The notes: a model not told the origin generated them from the letters alone. Positions 15,311-24,018 are shown, numbered from the stretch's first letter. The stretch: 32,311 bases of DNA from an uncultured Clostridia bacterium (GCA_946629635.1 CAMOYA010000014.1:1-32311), one strand, 5' to 3'. Numbers and translations are program-made.

Positions 15311-16855
15311 TCACATTTCCGTAATCAGCAGCGCCAGGCCATCCCGGGCCGGCAGCGGAAGCTCCGTTTCCCCGCTGAGATGCTCCGCGACCGTTTGCCG
15401 CGTCATGTTCCAGGGATCAATCAGTTCCGCACGGTAGGTTCTGTTCTCCGGCAGGCGGAAGGTCTGCTTTCCATAGCACTGGAGATCAAAGTAGGTCAGG
15501 TACGCCTGCTCGCCGCAATGGGCGGACCATGTATGTTCCCCGGCGAGATGCGCCGTGCGGTTTCGCACATCCATCCGGCGGATGCTGCGGATAAAGTTCA
15601 TCACAAAGGGATGGGCGTCCTCCGGTATTCCGGAGAGCGCTTCGCGGAAGGATTCCTCATCCAGCTCCCACATGTCGGTCAGGCCGCCTTCCGAGGGTTC
15701 CAGCGGACCCGGAAGGCTCTCGACGATTTCCCGGAGGAAAGCGATCCGCTTCGGACTCTCCCCTTTCAGCTTCCCGCCCCGTGCCCACCAGAGAACCTCA
15801 TCCGCCGAAAGGAATGTTTCCCCATGGGTACAATAGGCGCCGCTGGCACAGCAGCGCCAGAAGCGTCGCACCATCTCCTCCCCGGAGATACTGCCCCACA
15901 GATACGGCAGGTTCCCCTCATAACAGCACTCATCGATGACCACCGGCTTGCGGTATTCCCGGATCCACCGGGGGATTTCCGTCAGCGCCTTGGTCTGAAT
16001 GCTGGCATGGGTCACATTCGGCCGGGTATAATCCCAGAAGCACATGCAGTTGTGATTCGAGAGCAGATGATGAACCGGATCATGAGCGGCAACGTACTCC
16101 TCAATTTCCTCCCAGTCCCGGAGACTCTTTCGGTCCATATTGAGGTCGTACTCATTTGCCAGGGACCACCAGATGTCCGGCCAGGCGGAAAGCCGGCGAA
16201 GCAGATAATCCAGATAGATCAGATTGTCCCCCTGCGGCAGGGCGGAAAAGCCCCACCGGTCATAGGGATGGAACAGAATCAGATCGATCTGGATCCCCAG
16301 GGCGGCAATGCGCCGCAGGATCGCTTCAAAGCGGTGCCAGAAGACTGGAGACGGGCGGTTGACATCCCAGCTGCCGTCTTCTTTCTTCTCAAAGGCATAA
16401 AAGGGCGGCTCGTTGTGATTGTAATCATAATCCTTGGGAAAAACGCACATTCTGATCTTGTTGAAGGGAGCGTCCTTCAGGCTCTCCAGCGTCCGGTCGA
16501 CCAGCGCGTCCTCCTGGGAGGCAAGGGCATAGACCGTGGTGCCAAATGGAGCGAACCGCGTTCCGTCCGCATATTCAAAATGGGTATTCACTGCCCGCAC
16601 CGGCCCGTGATGCCCCTCCGCAGCCTCGCAGACTTCCCCGCCTTCCGCGGACACCGCACCGCGGACACGCCACTGCCAGTGACCCGCCTGCAGCGGCAGG
16701 AAGCGGACGACATAGCGCCCATCCCCGTCATAGAAACCGGGAACCGTCACGGTTGTTTCTCCGCAGGAGAATTCCGCGTCCAGGTCCACCCTTGCCCAAT
16801 CGGACAAAAGGGGCTCACCGGAAAAGACCAGTTCAAACGTTTCATACTGTTTCAT
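15311..16855 (-). CDS. DUF5060/DUF5605 putative glycoside hydrolase
   Basis: A 514-residue protein without a signal peptide. Residues 1-80 form a DUF5060-like beta-sandwich. Residues 88-390 look like a clan-A TIM-barrel: SLANEYD places a likely acid/base at Glu235 and VVIDECCYEG places a likely nucleophile at Glu309. The end (from about 430) fits DUF5605. Related DUF4038/DUF5060 proteins include apiosidase-like enzymes, so a role in side-chain sugar removal from pectin is possible, but I infer this only from family likeness and the nearby pectin genes. The ATG at 16855 has GAGGAG. It heads an operon with the aldo/keto reductase. Confidence 0.82.
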   Translation of the reverse strand: MKQYETFELVFSGEPLLSDWARVDLDAEFSCGETTVTVPGFYDGDGRYVVRFLPLQAGHWQWRVRGAVSAEGGEVCEAAEGHHGPVRAVNTHFEYADGTRFAPFGTTVYALASQEDALVDRTLESLKDAPFNKIRMCVFPKDYDYNHNEPPFYAFEKKEDGSWDVNRPSPVFWHRFEAILRRIAALGIQIDLILFHPYDRWGFSALPQGDNLIYLDYLLRRLSAWPDIWWSLANEYDLNMDRKSLRDWEEIEEYVAAHDPVHHLLSNHNCMCFWDYTRPNVTHASIQTKALTEIPRWIREYRKPVVIDECCYEGNLPYLWGSISGEEMVRRFWRCCASGAYCTHGETFLSADEVLWWARGGKLKGESPKRIAFLREIVESLPGPLEPSEGGLTDMWELDEESFREALSGIPEDAHPFVMNFIRSIRRMDVRNRTAHLAGEHTWSAHCGEQAYLTYFDLQCYGKQTFRLPENRTYRAELIDPWNMTRQTVAEHLSGETELPLPARDGLALLITEM

Positions 16856-16925
16856 GGCTAATCTCCTCTGTTTTCAGATGCATCCGTCTCCCCGAGAGAC
16901 GAGCGAACCACAGCTGTCATCAAAG

Positions 16926-16954
16926 ATTATACATAAAACAGGAACCCGTGTAAA
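16926..16954 (-). promoter_or_regulatory. Promoter of the DUF5605 hydrolase-aldo/keto reductase operon
   Basis: TTTACA (16949-16954) and TATAAT (16926-16931) are 17 bp apart on the minus strand, about 70 bp upstream of the start at 16855. The interval 16856-17161 otherwise contains only the divergent promoter, operator and repeat described next. Confidence 0.75.
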
Positions 16955-17024
16955 ACAGAAATCTGCCTGTCTGTGCCGAGGACGGAATCATCCGGGGATG
17001 CTCCTTTTCCGATCCGTGTACGCT

Positions 17025-17067
17025 GACGGTTTCAAAAAAAGATGCGCCGACAGTTTCAAAAAAAGAT
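17025..17067 (+). repeat. Direct repeat upstream of the second importer promoter
   Basis: Two 19-bp copies of GAC(G/A)GTTTCAAAAAAAGAT begin at 17025 and 17049, 24 bp apart, with 18 of 19 positions identical. The second copy runs into the -35 element. The A-tracts could act as an UP element or mark an activator site. Confidence 0.7.
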
Positions 17068-17096
17068 TGACAAGAAAAGCCTCTGCATACTATAAT
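17067..17096 (+). promoter_or_regulatory. Consensus sigma-A promoter of the importer-GH65 operon
   Basis: TTGACA (17067-17072) and TATAAT (17091-17096) are both perfect, with an 18-bp spacer. A LacI-type operator starts 9 bp after the -10, which would block the promoter when occupied. Confidence 0.85.
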
Positions 17097-17105
17097 CAGT
17101 TCGAG

Positions 17106-17119
17106 GTTTAGCGTTAAAC
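17106..17119. promoter_or_regulatory. LacI-family operator O1 (GTTTAGCGTTAAAC)
   Basis: A 14-bp CG-centred near-palindrome in the transcription start region of the importer-GH65 operon. It matches the copies at 24776-24789 (its exact reverse complement) and 24931-24944 (perfect palindrome). The likely repressor is encoded at 22850-23860. Confidence 0.85.
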
Positions 17120-17161
17120 TTAATACAGGATCAACGATCCGCTCATCAGGGAGGTATGAAG

Positions 17162-18592
17162 ATGAACCGGTTTTTCAGGATGATTTCATTGCTGCTGGCT
17201 CTGTGCTGCCTGCTGAATGCGGCAGGCGTTTCCGCCATCGCCGAAGAGGCGGTGGACGCGGATCTGACCTGCACCATTACCCTGGGCAACTGGCCGGCCG
17301 ATACCGCGCCCGATGCGGAAAAGGCGCTTTTCGAGGGCTACCGGGCTGAGATGGCAAAGCAGTATCCGAACGTCACCCTCGTGCCGGATTATTATTCCTA
17401 CACGCTCAGCAATTACGTCCCCATGGCGAAGGCCGGCACCGCACCGAGCATCTTTCAGCCGCCCTTCACGGATCCCCAGCTGCTGATCAGCCAGCATCTG
17501 GTGGGAGATGTAACGGACGCGCTGAGCGAATTCGGCGTGCTGGATAAGTTCAGCCCCTCCTATGTGGAGATGCTGGCAGATGAAAACGGTCGCATCTACG
17601 GGCTTCCGCGGGACGGCTACGTGCTCGGCATGCACATCAACATCAATCTTTTCCGCGAAGCCGGACTGATGACGGAGGACGGACTGCCCAAATATCCGAC
17701 CACGCTGCAGGAGCTGGCGGAATACGGTCAGATCATCCGAGAGAAAACCGGAAAGGCCGGCCTCGTTTTCCCTGCCAGCGAAACATACGGCGGATGGCTG
17801 TTCACAAACATCGCCTGGAACTTTGGATGCGTCGGTGACAGCGCGCTGGAATATCAGGACGAAGACGGGCGCTGGATCTGCAACTTCACATCCCCGGAAT
17901 GTGTCGCCGCCATGGAATACATGCGGGATCTGCGCTGGAAGTACGATATACTCAATGCCGATGCCACGACAACGGACTGGGCGGGTGCACATTCCCTGCT
18001 GGGCACCGGTGAAGCCGCCATGAATTTCGCGGCAGATGACTCCGTAGACCAGCCCACCGCCAACAAGGGGCTTGCCGTTGAGGACTTTGCCCTGATTCCC
18101 TTCCCGGCAGGTCCTGCCGGCAGATATGCCCTGGCCGGAGGCACATGCTACATGTTCGCGCCAAACATCAGTGCGGACCAGGGAAAAGCCCTGATGGCCT
18201 ATCTGAAGATCATCGGCAAGCTGCCTTTCCTGGATGATGAAATCATCGCCGGCATGCGGGCGGACTACGCCGCCAAGCGGGATCGGGGTGCCCCCGTGCT
18301 GCCCGCGATCAGTGCATGGAGCGACGCGGACTATAACGCGGCCAAGCAGGCCATTATCGAGGAATACAGCAACGTGGACATGCGCCTGTACAACGATTTC
18401 TTTGACTCGATCTCCGAAGGAACCATCGCGCTCCGGTCCGAAGAACCCGTATTCGCTCAGCAGCTGTACCGTGAGCTGACCGCCGTCATTCAGCGGATGA
18501 TCACCCGGGAAGGCGCGGATGTTGTCAAAGCGCTGACCAAGGCGCAGGAATCCTTCCAGGAATACCTGGATGACGAAATCAACGACTTCTGA
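17162..18592 (+). CDS. Extracellular solute-binding protein of second CUT1 sugar importer
   Basis: A 476-residue exported binding protein. A signal peptide covers about residues 1-27 (ending SAIA), and the mature chain has the layout of family-1 sugar-binding proteins: an early LGNWPAD strand, KAGTAPSIFQ, GRIYGLPRDG and INLFREAGL motifs that commonly occur in CUT1 binding proteins. No clear lipobox is seen. I place the start at the ATG 17162 (7 bp after GGGAGG) and not at 17156, which abuts the site. It is the first gene behind the consensus promoter and operator O1, and is followed by a hairpin and two permeases. The ligand is probably the disaccharide used by the GH65 phosphorylase of the same operon. 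Confidence 0.92.
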   Translation: MNRFFRMISLLLALCCLLNAAGVSAIAEEAVDADLTCTITLGNWPADTAPDAEKALFEGYRAEMAKQYPNVTLVPDYYSYTLSNYVPMAKAGTAPSIFQPPFTDPQLLISQHLVGDVTDALSEFGVLDKFSPSYVEMLADENGRIYGLPRDGYVLGMHININLFREAGLMTEDGLPKYPTTLQELAEYGQIIREKTGKAGLVFPASETYGGWLFTNIAWNFGCVGDSALEYQDEDGRWICNFTSPECVAAMEYMRDLRWKYDILNADATTTDWAGAHSLLGTGEAAMNFAADDSVDQPTANKGLAVEDFALIPFPAGPAGRYALAGGTCYMFAPNISADQGKALMAYLKIIGKLPFLDDEIIAGMRADYAAKRDRGAPVLPAISAWSDADYNAAKQAIIEEYSNVDMRLYNDFFDSISEGTIALRSEEPVFAQQLYRELTAVIQRMITREGADVVKALTKAQESFQEYLDDEINDF

Positions 18593-18603
18593 TGCTCCCG
18601 CAG

Positions 18604-18636
18604 GAATGCCGGCAGCTTTACGTTCTGCCGGCATTC
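18604..18636 (+). terminator. Hairpin after the second solute-binding-protein gene
   Basis: A perfect 12-bp stem (GAATGCCGGCAG and its complement) with a 9-nt loop lies 12 bp after the binding-protein stop and is followed by TTCATT. It is probably a partial terminator or 3'-end stabiliser, because the permease genes just downstream have no promoter I can see. Confidence 0.7.
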
Positions 18637-18664
18637 TTCATTCGCACGCTACGGAGGAATGGAT

Positions 18665-19573
18665 ATGCAGACTGCACGGCGAAAGAGGTTTTCCGGCGCA
18701 CGGGCAAAGGAAAACTTCCACTCCTGGCTCATCATGCTTCCCGGGCTCGCCCTGATGACTTTTTTCGTATGGGAGCCGCTGATTGAAAGCATCCGCATGA
18801 GCCTGTACAAAACACGGAACGTGGAGCTGGTCCGGTTCATCGGCCTGGACAACTTCATCAGCGTCATCAACAAGGACGATTTCACCCAGGCGCTGACGAA
18901 CACGTTTTCCTATACTTTCTGGAGCCTGCTGATCGGCTTCGTTCTGCCGATCCTGCTGGCGCTGCTGATTGGCGAAACGGTGCGGGGAAAATCCTTTTTC
19001 CGTACTGCCGTGTACCTTCCCAACATGCTTCCCGGGCTCGCTGTCATCATCCTGTGGTCCGCTTTCTTCTCCGGCGAAAAGTCCGGCGTGCTGAACATCC
19101 TGCTGGGACATCTGAACATTCCGCCGCAATCCTATCTCACCCGATACGAGCTGGTGATCCCGATCATTATCGTGATCGCGACATGGAAGGGCGCAGGTGC
19201 AACGGCGCTGATCTATATGGCCGGCATGGCCGGCGTCAATCCCGAGCTGTACGAGGCCGCCGCCATCGACGGCGCAGGCGTGACCCGAAGAATCTGGCAT
19301 ATCCTGCTTCCCGCGATCCGAAAGCTTGCAGGAACCCTCCTGATTCTTCAGATCATCTCCGTCTTCCAGATCATGTACGAGCCGATGGTGCTGACCAAAG
19401 GCGGCCCGGACAACGCTTCCCTCTCCCTGATGCAGCTGATGTGGCAATACGCTTTCGGAGGATCCATGAATTACGGCAAGGCATCTGCCGTCGCAGTCAT
19501 CGTGACGCTGATTCTCCTGATCATGACCGCCATTTATTCATACTTCAACCGCAGGGAGTCCGACTGGGACTGA
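18665..19573 (+). CDS. Sugar ABC importer permease, MalF-like
   Basis: A 302-residue six-helix permease of the CUT1 class. The EAA loop for ATPase contact reads LYEAAAIDGAGVTRR, near residue 195, followed by the usual LLPAI. The N-terminal 20 residues are basic and cytoplasmic. I use the ATG at 18665 (7 bp after GGAGG) and not 18659, which is only 1 bp after it. It lies between the binding protein and the second permease, in the operon with the GH65 enzyme. No ATPase gene is present in this operon, so a shared ATPase, possibly the one at 870-1946, must supply energy. Confidence 0.94.
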   Translation: MQTARRKRFSGARAKENFHSWLIMLPGLALMTFFVWEPLIESIRMSLYKTRNVELVRFIGLDNFISVINKDDFTQALTNTFSYTFWSLLIGFVLPILLALLIGETVRGKSFFRTAVYLPNMLPGLAVIILWSAFFSGEKSGVLNILLGHLNIPPQSYLTRYELVIPIIIVIATWKGAGATALIYMAGMAGVNPELYEAAAIDGAGVTRRIWHILLPAIRKLAGTLLILQIISVFQIMYEPMVLTKGGPDNASLSLMQLMWQYAFGGSMNYGKASAVAVIVTLILLIMTAIYSYFNRRESDWD

Positions 19574-19593
19574 GAGAAAGGCAGGTTTGGTTC

Positions 19594-20463
19594 ATGACTT
19601 CCATCCGACGCACAGGCGTGATCCGTGAATATGACATGCACGCCTCTTCCGTCCGCTTCGGCTATGGCCTGATCATTTTTCTGTGCATCCTCACGGTCAT
19701 TATCGCCGTGTTCCCGCTGATCTGGGTCATCCTGGCCGGTTTCAAGGACCTGAAGGAATTCGTTTCCAGTCCGGCCATTCTTCCCCGGTCGCTGGATCCG
19801 GAACCGTTCATGACCACCTGGAACCAGCTGGGCATTGCCCGGAATTATCTGAACTCCCTGATTTCCGTCGCCGGGAGCGTAGTCTGTGCTCTGATCTTCA
19901 ACGGGCTCCTGGGCTATGGCATCGGCATTCTGAAGCCCCGGGGATACCGGATCGTCAAACGGCTGATCATGGTTTCCATGCTCATGCCGACAACGATCAG
20001 CATCGTTCCCCTCTTCATGAATATCCAGAACCTGAACCTGGGAAATTCATTTGTCCCCCTGTGGCTTTCCTATGGCGCAAACGCCATGTACGTAATACTT
20101 TTCATTCAGTTTTTCGAGTCCCTTCCCTCCTCGATCATCGAAGCCAGCAGGATCGACGGCTGCAACCAGCTTCAGATCTTTTTCCGGATCGTTCTTCCGC
20201 TGTCAAAACCGATCTGTGCAGTCATTGCCATATTTGCGGTCAACGCCGCCTGGTCCGATTTTCTGCTGCCCTATCTGGTGCTGCGTGGCGGTGAGCTGCA
20301 AACGGTCATGGTACGGCTCTTCGTCTTCTCCACCGAACAGACCGTCAATGCGGATACCATGATGCGCGCCGTGGTTTTTTCCATGATCCCGCCCATCATT
20401 CTGTTCTTCATTTTCCAGAAGCAGCTCACGGAAAACACAGTATCCGTCGGGATCAAGGGATAA
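19594..20463 (+). CDS. Sugar ABC importer permease, MalG-like
   Basis: A 289-residue six-helix permease that pairs with the product of the gene 20 bp upstream. The EAA loop reads SIIEASRIDGCNQLQIF followed by VLPLSKP, and the ending NTVSVGIKG is typical of the MalG side. The frame is open from 19054, but that part overlaps the previous permease gene, and the ATG at 19594 is the first that follows it, with GGCAGG about 8 bp upstream. The stop is 18 bp before the GH65 start, so the two are co-transcribed. Confidence 0.94.
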   Translation: MTSIRRTGVIREYDMHASSVRFGYGLIIFLCILTVIIAVFPLIWVILAGFKDLKEFVSSPAILPRSLDPEPFMTTWNQLGIARNYLNSLISVAGSVVCALIFNGLLGYGIGILKPRGYRIVKRLIMVSMLMPTTISIVPLFMNIQNLNLGNSFVPLWLSYGANAMYVILFIQFFESLPSSIIEASRIDGCNQLQIFFRIVLPLSKPICAVIAIFAVNAAWSDFLLPYLVLRGGELQTVMVRLFVFSTEQTVNADTMMRAVVFSMIPPIILFFIFQKQLTENTVSVGIKG

Positions 20464-20481
20464 GCAGAAAGGGGAAAAATC

Positions 20482-22779
20482 ATGGCCAAAGCAGCCGATA
20501 TTTACTTCCGGACGGATCCATGGAAAATCGTGGAGGATCGGTTTGATCCCGCCCATTCCCGGATGGCGGAATCCGTTTTTTCCCTGGCCAACGAAGCCAT
20601 GGGCATACGGGGATTCTTTGATGAGGGCGGCAGTGTGGACAGCCTCCGCGGCACATATACCAACGGCGTGTACGACATCGAACCGATTGGAAAATCCTAC
20701 CGCGGTATCATCACGCAAACCCACTTTATGATTCCTTCCGCAGAATGGCTGATAACGGTGCTGAAGCTGGACGGTGAAACGCTCGACCTCGGGCGCGTCC
20801 GCTTCCGGGATTACCGGAGAGAACTGGATATGCGCACAGGTACGCTCCGGCGGTCCTTCGTATGGGAAACCGTCTCCGGGAAGGCACTGCGGGTTTCCTT
20901 CCTGCGATTCCTGGATATGACACACCGGGAAAGAGCCTGCCAGCGGGTCACGCTCACCCCCCTGAATTTTACCGGAACGATTGATTATTCCACCCGTCTT
21001 TCCTTCAATGTCCTCCACGAGGGCTACGGACGATGCTACTGGCAGGAGACCCGGGTGGACGGCGCACCCGGACGTGCCATGCTGCAGTCCGGAACCACAC
21101 GGTCCGGAAAGGAGCTGTTCGCCGGTATGCTGGTCTCCCTCCCGGAGGACAGCACATTCCGGGCGGAGGAAAAGACTGCGGTTCTTTCCGCCTCCCTTGT
21201 TCTGACGGAAGGAACGGATACCGTTGTGGACAAGCGGGCGGTTCTCCTGTTCAACGGCCTGGAAGGCAATGCGCTGTGGAATGCCGGGATCGCCGCTCTG
21301 GATGCATTTGAAACATCATCCGTTGACGAAGAGGCTGCTGTTCAGCAGGAATACTGGTCCCGCTGGTGGGCCACATCCGACGTGCGCATTGAGCCGTCCG
21401 GAAAAAGCACGGAGGCGGAAGTCTCCGCAGAGCAGCAGGGAATCCGTTTCTGCTCCTTCCAGCTTGCCCAGACATACAACGGCGGCAGCATGCGCCATAA
21501 TATCGGCGCGAAGGGCCTGACCGGCGAAGCTTACAACGGTCACGCCTTCTGGGACACGGAAGCCTGCTGCCTCCCTTTCTATCTGCTGACCCGTCCGGAA
21601 GCCGCCCGGGATCTGCTCCTTTTCCGATACAACACCCTGCCCATGGCGCGTGAGCGGGCAAGGATGCTGGACTGCAGAGGCGCCTGTTACCCGATCGCTA
21701 CCCTCAGCGGCGAGGAAGCATGCTCGCTCTGGCAGCACGCCAGCCTCCAGCTGCAGCCAAGCACCGCCGTAGCATACGGAATCTGGCATTATGTTCATCT
21801 GACGGGAGACGAGACCTTTCTGTGGCAATACGGAGCCGAAATGCTGGTGGAGATCGCCCGGTTCCTGGCCAGCCGCGTGGAGCGCGGCAGCAAAACCGGC
21901 CAGTACGGCTTCTTCGGCGTAATGGGGCCGGATGAATTCCACATGATGGTGAACAACAACGCCTACACCAACTATATGGGAAAGCGCACCCTCTCCTTTG
22001 CCGCTGAAGCAGTGGAGAGAATGCAGGCGCAGAAGCCGGAAAGGTTTCATGCGCTGGCTGCGGGAATCGGACTGCAGCCGGAGGAGCTCTCCTGCTGGAA
22101 AAGGATTGCGGACGGAATGTACCTGCCCATCGGAGAGAACGGCCTGATCGAGCAGCACGATGACTTTTTCAATCTCCCCCACACCGATATCAACGCCATC
22201 CCGGTCAGCCAGTTCCCGCTCTACGATCACTGGTCCTATGACCGGATCTACCGTTCGGACATGATCAAGCAGCCGGATGTGCTGATGTTCCTCTTCCTGT
22301 ATAATTCCTCCTTCACGAAGGAAGTCAAGCGCGTCAACTATGAATTCTACGAGCCCCGCACCATCCACGAGTCCTCGCTTTCCCCGGCAATCCACTCCAT
22401 CCTCGCCGCGGAGCTGGATCGGATGGATGATGCCGTAAAGTTTTTCGGCTACGCAACCCGGCTGGACCTGGACAACTATAACCGCAACACGCGCGAAGGC
22501 CTGCATATCACCAGCATCGCGCTGGCATGGGTCAATATCGTTTACGGGTTTGCCGGAGTACGGACAGACGGGGAACAGCTGTCCTTCGCACCCCGCCTGC
22601 CGGACCGCTGGAAGGAACTTTCCTTCTCCATCGTTTACCGCAGCAGAATCATTCGGATCACCATGGGACGGGAGGCGAGCGTCTTCCGCCTGGAGCACGG
22701 GCAGCCGCTCGAAGTCCGCATCTACGGAAAGGAAACCCTCCTTTCTGATGAAGCCTGTCGGGTTTCCGCGATCCGCTGA
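20482..22779 (+). CDS. GH65 disaccharide phosphorylase (acceptor specificity unclear)
   Basis: A 765-residue cytoplasmic glycoside hydrolase family 65 enzyme. Members split alpha-linked glucosides with phosphate to give beta-glucose 1-phosphate. The conserved landmarks are FWDTE (356-360), the catalytic acid Glu485 in MGPDEFH, Lys596-Gln597 (IKQPD) and the phosphate-site motif TIHESSLSP near 627-635. The acceptor-side stretch that in maltose phosphorylases reads like YPWESA is YPIATLSGEE here (403-412), so maltose is not a safe guess; kojibiose, nigerose, trehalose or 3-O-alpha-glucosyl-L-rhamnose phosphorylase are known family activities. No phosphoglucomutase gene is adjacent. It is last in the LacI-controlled importer operon. 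GGGG-rich site before ATG 20482. Confidence 0.93.
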   Translation: MAKAADIYFRTDPWKIVEDRFDPAHSRMAESVFSLANEAMGIRGFFDEGGSVDSLRGTYTNGVYDIEPIGKSYRGIITQTHFMIPSAEWLITVLKLDGETLDLGRVRFRDYRRELDMRTGTLRRSFVWETVSGKALRVSFLRFLDMTHRERACQRVTLTPLNFTGTIDYSTRLSFNVLHEGYGRCYWQETRVDGAPGRAMLQSGTTRSGKELFAGMLVSLPEDSTFRAEEKTAVLSASLVLTEGTDTVVDKRAVLLFNGLEGNALWNAGIAALDAFETSSVDEEAAVQQEYWSRWWATSDVRIEPSGKSTEAEVSAEQQGIRFCSFQLAQTYNGGSMRHNIGAKGLTGEAYNGHAFWDTEACCLPFYLLTRPEAARDLLLFRYNTLPMARERARMLDCRGACYPIATLSGEEACSLWQHASLQLQPSTAVAYGIWHYVHLTGDETFLWQYGAEMLVEIARFLASRVERGSKTGQYGFFGVMGPDEFHMMVNNNAYTNYMGKRTLSFAAEAVERMQAQKPERFHALAAGIGLQPEELSCWKRIADGMYLPIGENGLIEQHDDFFNLPHTDINAIPVSQFPLYDHWSYDRIYRSDMIKQPDVLMFLFLYNSSFTKEVKRVNYEFYEPRTIHESSLSPAIHSILAAELDRMDDAVKFFGYATRLDLDNYNRNTREGLHITSIALAWVNIVYGFAGVRTDGEQLSFAPRLPDRWKELSFSIVYRSRIIRITMGREASVFRLEHGQPLEVRIYGKETLLSDEACRVSAIR

Positions 22780-22800
22780 TCCCCGACACCCCGCCGGACA

Positions 22801-22842
22801 CAGAACAACCCGCGGAGCACCGTCGCTCCGCGGGTTGTTCTG
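22801..22842. terminator. Bidirectional-looking terminator between GH65 operon and LacI gene
   Basis: A perfect 18-bp inverted repeat (CAGAACAACCCGCGGAGC and complement) with a 6-nt loop sits between two convergent genes, 22 bp after the GH65 stop and 8 bp from the LacI stop. There is no long T-tract on either side, but stem strength and position support termination of both transcripts. Confidence 0.75.
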
Positions 22843-22849
22843 TATGCAT

Positions 22850-23860
22850 TTATAGGTGCCTGACGCTGCCCCGTTCCACCAGGCGCACCGGCAGAATCAC
22901 CTTTCTCTCCTCCATCTCCTGGTGCCGAACCTGAGAAAGGATCATATTCGTTGCCAGAATTCCTTTCTGTTCCGCATCCTGATGGATCGTCGTCAGCCCC
23001 GGTACCGTCAGCTGCGCCAGATAGTTGTCATCAAAACCGACGATTGATTTGCCCCCGGGTACGCTGACCCCGCACTCCGCCATGCCCGCAATGATTCCCG
23101 CTGCCAGAATATCCGCCGAAGCAAAAACACCGGTGATCCCGGGCCGTCCGCTCAGGATATGTCCCAGCTGTTTTCCCTCATCCACCGAAATCTCCTGCGT
23201 AAAAATCAGATTCGGATCAAAACGCATTCCGAATTCCTCCAGGGCACGGCGGTACCCCCGCAGCCGCTGTTCGATGACCCCGCCCGTCCGGATTGTCGGC
23301 GAGGCAAAGGCAATTGACCGATGGCCTCTCTCAAGCAGATGGCGCGTCGCCAGATAGCCGCCTTTTTCATCCTCCAGTCCGACGCTGTAAACATCTGGCG
23401 CGTCCACATAGCTGTCGATCAGGACAAACGGCACATCCAGATTTGCTGCCGCTTCAAAGAACTCATCCTGAAACATGCCGGTCAGGATCAGGCCGCTCAG
23501 GTGCCAGCTGCGGCTCAGGACAGCCAGATCTCTGACGTCCTCCGCAGCGCGCACCATCACGTAGTACCCTTCCTCCCGAGTTCTCTTTTCAATGCCCTCC
23601 ACAAACAGGCCGAGAAAAGGGTCGCTCATGGTGCTGCCGGTATTCTGGGGCGTCAGATGGGTGATCACACCGATGATATGCGAATGCTGGTTGGCCAGAG
23701 AACGCGCGGACATACTGGGGACATAATGTTCCCGCTCAATAATGCCGCGGATCCGTTCCAACTGTTCAGGCGATACGCGGCTTTTCCGGTGGTGCACCAC
23801 ATTGGCGACGGTGGTGATACTGACGCCGGCTTCCGCCGCGATATCCTTCAGTGTTACCAT
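22850..23860 (-). CDS. LacI-family transcriptional repressor of the region 5 sugar locus
   Basis: A 336-residue DNA-binding regulator. The N-terminal helix-turn-helix is LKDIAAEAGVSITTVANVV (residues 4-22), the hinge helix contains SARSLAN with the leucine that intercalates at a central CG step, and the rest is a periplasmic-binding-protein-like sugar-sensing domain (IIGVI, GLILTG, VLIDSY, GFDD). The operators at 17106, 24776 and 24931 are all CG-centred, as this fold expects. I start at ATG 23860, which has GGAGGG upstream; the frame is open to 24001 without a site. The gene is convergent with the GH65 operon and has its own promoter without an operator copy, so autoregulation by the same site is not evident. 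Confidence 0.93.
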   Translation of the reverse strand: MVTLKDIAAEAGVSITTVANVVHHRKSRVSPEQLERIRGIIEREHYVPSMSARSLANQHSHIIGVITHLTPQNTGSTMSDPFLGLFVEGIEKRTREEGYYVMVRAAEDVRDLAVLSRSWHLSGLILTGMFQDEFFEAAANLDVPFVLIDSYVDAPDVYSVGLEDEKGGYLATRHLLERGHRSIAFASPTIRTGGVIEQRLRGYRRALEEFGMRFDPNLIFTQEISVDEGKQLGHILSGRPGITGVFASADILAAGIIAGMAECGVSVPGGKSIVGFDDNYLAQLTVPGLTTIHQDAEQKGILATNMILSQVRHQEMEERKVILPVRLVERGSVRHL

Positions 23861-23914
23861 TCTTTCCCTCCGAACCGGATTCACAGCTGTCAAGGCTGTA
23901 TAAACATGGCCAGT

Positions 23915-23943
23915 ATTATAGTCATATTGGTGTTTTCTGGCAA
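23915..23943 (-). promoter_or_regulatory. Promoter of the LacI-family gene
   Basis: TTGCCA (23938-23943) and TATAAT (23915-23920) are separated by 17 bp on the minus strand, about 55 bp upstream of the start at 23860. No copy of the GTTTAACGTTAAAC palindrome is present here. Confidence 0.7.
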
Positions 23944-24018
23944 GCATCCGATCAGTTTTTCCATTCGAAAAAGTGCGGAAGCAGATGGACTGCTTCCGCA
24001 CGGGAGCCTGTTGGATGT

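Noticed and set aside
15380-16861. A long plus-strand open frame opposite the DUF5605 hydrolase
   Set aside because: Antisense shadow; the minus-strand protein has a recognisable domain layout, start site and promoter.
17186-18634. A long minus-strand open frame opposite the second binding-protein gene
   Set aside because: Antisense shadow with Gly/Gln/His-rich composition and no expression signals.
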